A stretch of 64,000 bases of DNA from Priestia iocasae (GTDB lineage Bacteria; Bacillota; Bacilli; Bacillales; Bacillaceae_H), in NCBI RefSeq assembly GCF_016909075.1, contig NZ_JAFBFC010000002.1:124001-188000 (forward strand). The letters run 5' to 3'. Made by a program: the position numbers and the translations under genes. The notes below the pieces were generated by a model that saw nothing but the letters and a program-made list of their open reading frames with translations, was not told the DNA's origin and searched no databases. Below are positions 61,569 to 64,000 of the stretch, in pieces. The first letter of the stretch is position 1. Each line of letters starts with the position of its first letter.

Positions 61569-63638
61569 TCAATTCGTTGATAATGCTGAGTATTCGTCTA
61601 CTAATTGAATAACTTCGTCTACCTGGTTTACTTCCTTTAATTGTTGCAAATGCTCTTTTTTACTTAATAATTTCGTTAATTGAGATAGAGCGGTTAAATG
61701 TGTTTTATTATCAATCGCAGCAACACAAATGATTAATCGTACAGGATGCTCATCATTGCCTAGAAAATGAACAGGTTTGTTGAGCTTGAGAAAACTCATT
61801 CCTATTTGATTGACTCCATTTTCAGGACGAGCATGTGGAATAGCAATTTCAGGACCGATGATAACGTAAGGACCTAGCGTCTTAATCGTATGGATCATCG
61901 CCTCAATATAAGAAGATTCAATAGCTTTGTTATTCATTAGTGGAGTTGCAGCTACTTGAATAGCTTCTTCCCAATCAGTAATTTCATCTACAATTTGGAT
62001 GGTTTCTTTTGTTAATAACTCTTTTAGCACTGGTCGTTTCCTCCTATTACTATCATCAACTTTTTGATGCACAGTCCATTTACTTAAAGCTTCTTTCAAT
62101 CCTCTTTCATCAAATACATCTGCATGCTTTTTTATTACCTTAATTAATTCTGGTACCGATAGGTTATAGTGACTGATTCCAAAAAGATGCTGATATACTT
62201 CATTGACTAAACGACTCTTCTCAGTCGGAGTCATTATCGGCTTTACGTGAAAATACAAAGCATTTGTTTGGAGAAAAACAGTTGAAAAGATGAGCACATC
62301 GTCTTCTAATGTTTCATTTTGAAATTCGTGTAGGGACATCGTTCGTTCGACATTTACTTCGGAAAACAATGAATCTAGCTGGTTCTTTACCATTAAAGAC
62401 GAGCTGACTCCACTTGGACAGACAACAATAGCTCGCTTTTTCTTTGGAGTCATTCTCTTTGGTTTTTCAAGCAATGCACCAAAGTGAATGGTAATAAAAC
62501 CAATCTCTTCTTCAGATATCGTAATATTCAAGAGCGATTCCAATGGTAAAAGGAGTTCCTCTACAATCATATACAGCTCTTTATGCTCATTCTTGATTTC
62601 TTGAAGAAGTGGGTTACTAATTGGAATTCGATATTTCATGCGAAAGTAAGCAGGCTTTACATGCCGATACAGGGTTTGGATAACATCACTTTTCTGCTCA
62701 AACATGATGCATGCCTTCGTTTCAAAATCTGAGACTAATCGTTCACAAATTTTAAAGAGAAGATCATGTTGAACAGATAGATTTCCAAGTGATAAACCTA
62801 AGAGCTGAACAATTAAATAGCACACTTCTTCTTCCACTATTTCTATTTCTAACAACCGCATCATTCTTTCTGTCACTTTTCTCATCGGATCTTGTGCTAA
62901 TACTGCAATTTCATCAGAGTGAAAACGGACAAACTTCTTTTCTTGTTGTCTATAGTAATAGAAAAGGAGAAAGGAAGAGAATTGAGTCAGGCGTTCCTCC
63001 ACAAATTGAACATCACATTCTTGTTTAATAGTAGCTAACGTATGGTCAATTTGGTCAAGGCGATTTTCTCGTTCTGCCATTTTTAAGATGTATTGAATAG
63101 ATGCTTCTCCATAAGGCTTCTGTAAAAGTTGTGTCACGTATTCAAGTACAACTACTCGCTTATCAAACTCGGTTCCTTTCAGGTGATATCCTCTGTGCCG
63201 TGTGTAGTCAATTTTGACAACGAATGGAGTAAGAAGCTCATTTGCTTTTTTCACATCCGATATCACCGTTGATTTACTCACTTGCAAAAGTTGAATAAGG
63301 TGAGCTAACGATATAGACTCCTGACGAACAAATAAGAACAAATAAATAGCTATCATGCGTTCCTTTTCTGTAAGTACAAACTGACTTTCGTTTTGAAGTT
63401 GTTGCTGTTGCTGTTTTCGTATATACTCTTCAGAATCAGGAGGAACGGTTATCATTTGAACTCGTTTATACTGAATGGGAGGCATATGATGCTGTTTAAG
63501 CCAATGATTAATTTTTTCTAAATCATAAGAGATTTGTCGCTTCGTCAGCTTCGTTTCAACCACTAGTTGATTCATTGTAGGGCCCTTTACACTCAACAAG
63601 TGATGTAATAGAATTGCTGGTCTCTCTTCGGTTATCAT
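61569..63638 (-). CDS. BglG/MtlR-type PTS-controlled regulator with EIIB- and EIIA-like domains
   Basis: This is a 689-residue regulator. Two N-terminal helix-turn-helix regions (about 1-65, TMNQLVVETKLTKRQISYDL; and 90-150, LLQVSKSTVISDVKKANELL) are followed by PRD1 and PRD2 (about 180-400). An EIIB-like segment contains AIVVCPSGVSSSLMVKNQL, and a mannitol-type EIIA domain contains AIPHARPENGV with the phospho-His. It activates its PTS operon when the substrate is present. It is first in the operon. The EIIA domain may also serve as the missing EIIA of this PTS. Confidence 0.88.
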   Translation of the reverse strand: MITEERPAILLHHLLSVKGPTMNQLVVETKLTKRQISYDLEKINHWLKQHHMPPIQYKRVQMITVPPDSEEYIRKQQQQQLQNESQFVLTEKERMIAIYLFLFVRQESISLAHLIQLLQVSKSTVISDVKKANELLTPFVVKIDYTRHRGYHLKGTEFDKRVVVLEYVTQLLQKPYGEASIQYILKMAERENRLDQIDHTLATIKQECDVQFVEERLTQFSSFLLFYYYRQQEKKFVRFHSDEIAVLAQDPMRKVTERMMRLLEIEIVEEEVCYLIVQLLGLSLGNLSVQHDLLFKICERLVSDFETKACIMFEQKSDVIQTLYRHVKPAYFRMKYRIPISNPLLQEIKNEHKELYMIVEELLLPLESLLNITISEEEIGFITIHFGALLEKPKRMTPKKKRAIVVCPSGVSSSLMVKNQLDSLFSEVNVERTMSLHEFQNETLEDDVLIFSTVFLQTNALYFHVKPIMTPTEKSRLVNEVYQHLFGISHYNLSVPELIKVIKKHADVFDERGLKEALSKWTVHQKVDDSNRRKRPVLKELLTKETIQIVDEITDWEEAIQVAATPLMNNKAIESSYIEAMIHTIKTLGPYVIIGPEIAIPHARPENGVNQIGMSFLKLNKPVHFLGNDEHPVRLIICVAAIDNKTHLTALSQLTKLLSKKEHLQQLKEVNQVDEVIQLVDEYSALSTN

Positions 63639-63666
63639 AACTAAAACCTCCTATTGTCATCATATA

Positions 63667-63683
63667 ATAAAACGCTTTCATAA
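63667..63683 (-). promoter_or_regulatory. Possible cre site upstream of the PTS operon
   Basis: On the minus strand ATGAAAGCGTTTTAT fits the CcpA consensus TGWAANCGNTNNCA with two mismatches at the end. It lies about 30 bp upstream of the regulator start. Confidence 0.4.
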
Positions 63684-63748
63684 AGTGTGGTCATTGAGAA
63701 CAATGTTTGTTAAATCTAAACTACAAAATTACACCAACAATAAAGTGT

Positions 63749-63795
63749 TAAACGTTTATCATACCATTAAGCTGGACTTTTTTGGTAAACGTTTA
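63749..63795. promoter_or_regulatory. Two TAAACGTTTA palindromes
   Basis: TAAACGTTTA occurs at 63749-63758 and 63786-63795 in the PTS promoter region, 37 bp apart. Their binding factor is unknown; the PRD regulator or a LacI-type protein is possible. Confidence 0.4.
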
Positions 63796-63802
63796 ACCCA
63801 AT

Positions 63803-63834
63803 AAAAAAAGCCAGGCTTCTTTGCCTGGCTTTTT
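63803..63834 (-). terminator. Terminator of rpiA
   Basis: The stem AAAAAAAGCCAGGC / GCCTGGCTTTTT overlaps the rpiA stop codon. Confidence 0.85.
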
Positions 63835-64000
63835 ACAACACTTGAATCTTCCCTCGCTTCACCGTAATCATTTTATCTGTCATTCCAACAAACAAACCGT
63901 TTTCGACTACTCCAGGAATGGAGTTGAGCATTTGTTCGAGAATGTGGGGGTCTTCAATTGCATGGAAGTGAGCATCAATGATGTAGTTGCTGTTGTCGGT
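63833..64000 (-). CDS. rpiA: Ribose-5-phosphate isomerase A, C-terminal part (runs off the window)
   Basis: The last 55 codons are present: TDNSNYIIDAHFHAIEDPHI, then SIPGVVENGLFVGMTDKMI and a VKRGKIQVL end. This is the conserved C-terminus of RpiA, the pentose-phosphate enzyme interconverting ribose and ribulose 5-phosphates. The gene continues beyond 64000. Confidence 0.88.
   Translation of the reverse strand, partial: TDNSNYIIDAHFHAIEDPHILEQMLNSIPGVVENGLFVGMTDKMITVKRGKIQVL

Overview
The window looks like chromosomal DNA of a low-GC, spore-forming Bacillaceae. Ribosome binding sites are strong AGGAGG types, TTG and GTG starts are common, and there is a gerA-type germination operon, a barnase/barstar locus, a sphericase-like subtilisin and many U-tract hairpin terminators. 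An Alkalihalobacillus- or Bacillus-like genus is plausible, but no rRNA or tRNA is present to fix it. No prophage, insertion sequence with a transposase, CRISPR array or tRNA was seen.

Layout. 1-4.5 kb: an MltG-like N-terminal-domain protein, a membrane coiled-coil protein, a GntR/DUF1648 pair with a triple operator, an oxidoreductase and a small membrane protein. 4.5-8.8 kb: an acetyltransferase and a LacI-controlled oxidoreductase/MFS operon with three identical palindromic operators. 8.9-9.9 kb: a duplicated unit encoding Cys/Tyr-rich proteins; copy A is fused to a tail-fibre-like segment and copy B is decayed. 10-17.4 kb: a self-contained operon of three dynamin-like GTPases plus a small partner. 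17.5-21.3 kb: a germinant receptor operon in A-C-B order. 21.6-24.1 kb: an MBOAT/SGNH-like O-acylation pair. 24.4-25.9 kb: an ECF sigma/anti-sigma pair. 26-28 kb: an SbtA-type bicarbonate permease with a carbonic-anhydrase-like protein lacking its zinc ligands, and a DUF2294 protein.

28.2-37.6 kb: a complete staphylopine-type metallophore operon (cntKLMABCDFE order) behind a Zur-box-like site. It covers histidine racemisation, nicotianamine-like and opine synthesis, ABC import and MFS export. 37.8-38.5 kb: a hydrolase. 38.8-48.2 kb: a ROK repressor, a ferric-type ABC importer and an ArgH-like lyase on one strand, divergent from a large secreted PIG-L deacetylase, with a matching pair of ROK-type operators between them. 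48.3-49.4 kb: small membrane proteins, a truncated metallo-beta-lactamase-fold gene and a frameshifted small gene. 49.4-53.8 kb: a lantibiotic-immunity-type ABC exporter with its two-component system but no lantibiotic gene. 53.9-59.6 kb: VanZ, barnase flanked by two barstars, a class D beta-lactamase and a secreted subtilisin. 59.9-63.6 kb: an ascorbate-family PTS with a BglG-type regulator. The window ends in rpiA.

The strongest candidates for something undescribed are the three-dynamin operon with an SH3-bearing third member, the Cys-rich/tail-fibre chimera with a mother-cell-sigma-like promoter, the SbtA/pseudo-carbonic-anhydrase pair, the ROK/ABC/ArgH-like/PIG-L regulon, and a ~200-bp structured element present twice (near 21.4 and 28.1 kb). 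All coordinates, motifs and alignments were read by eye; no database search was run.
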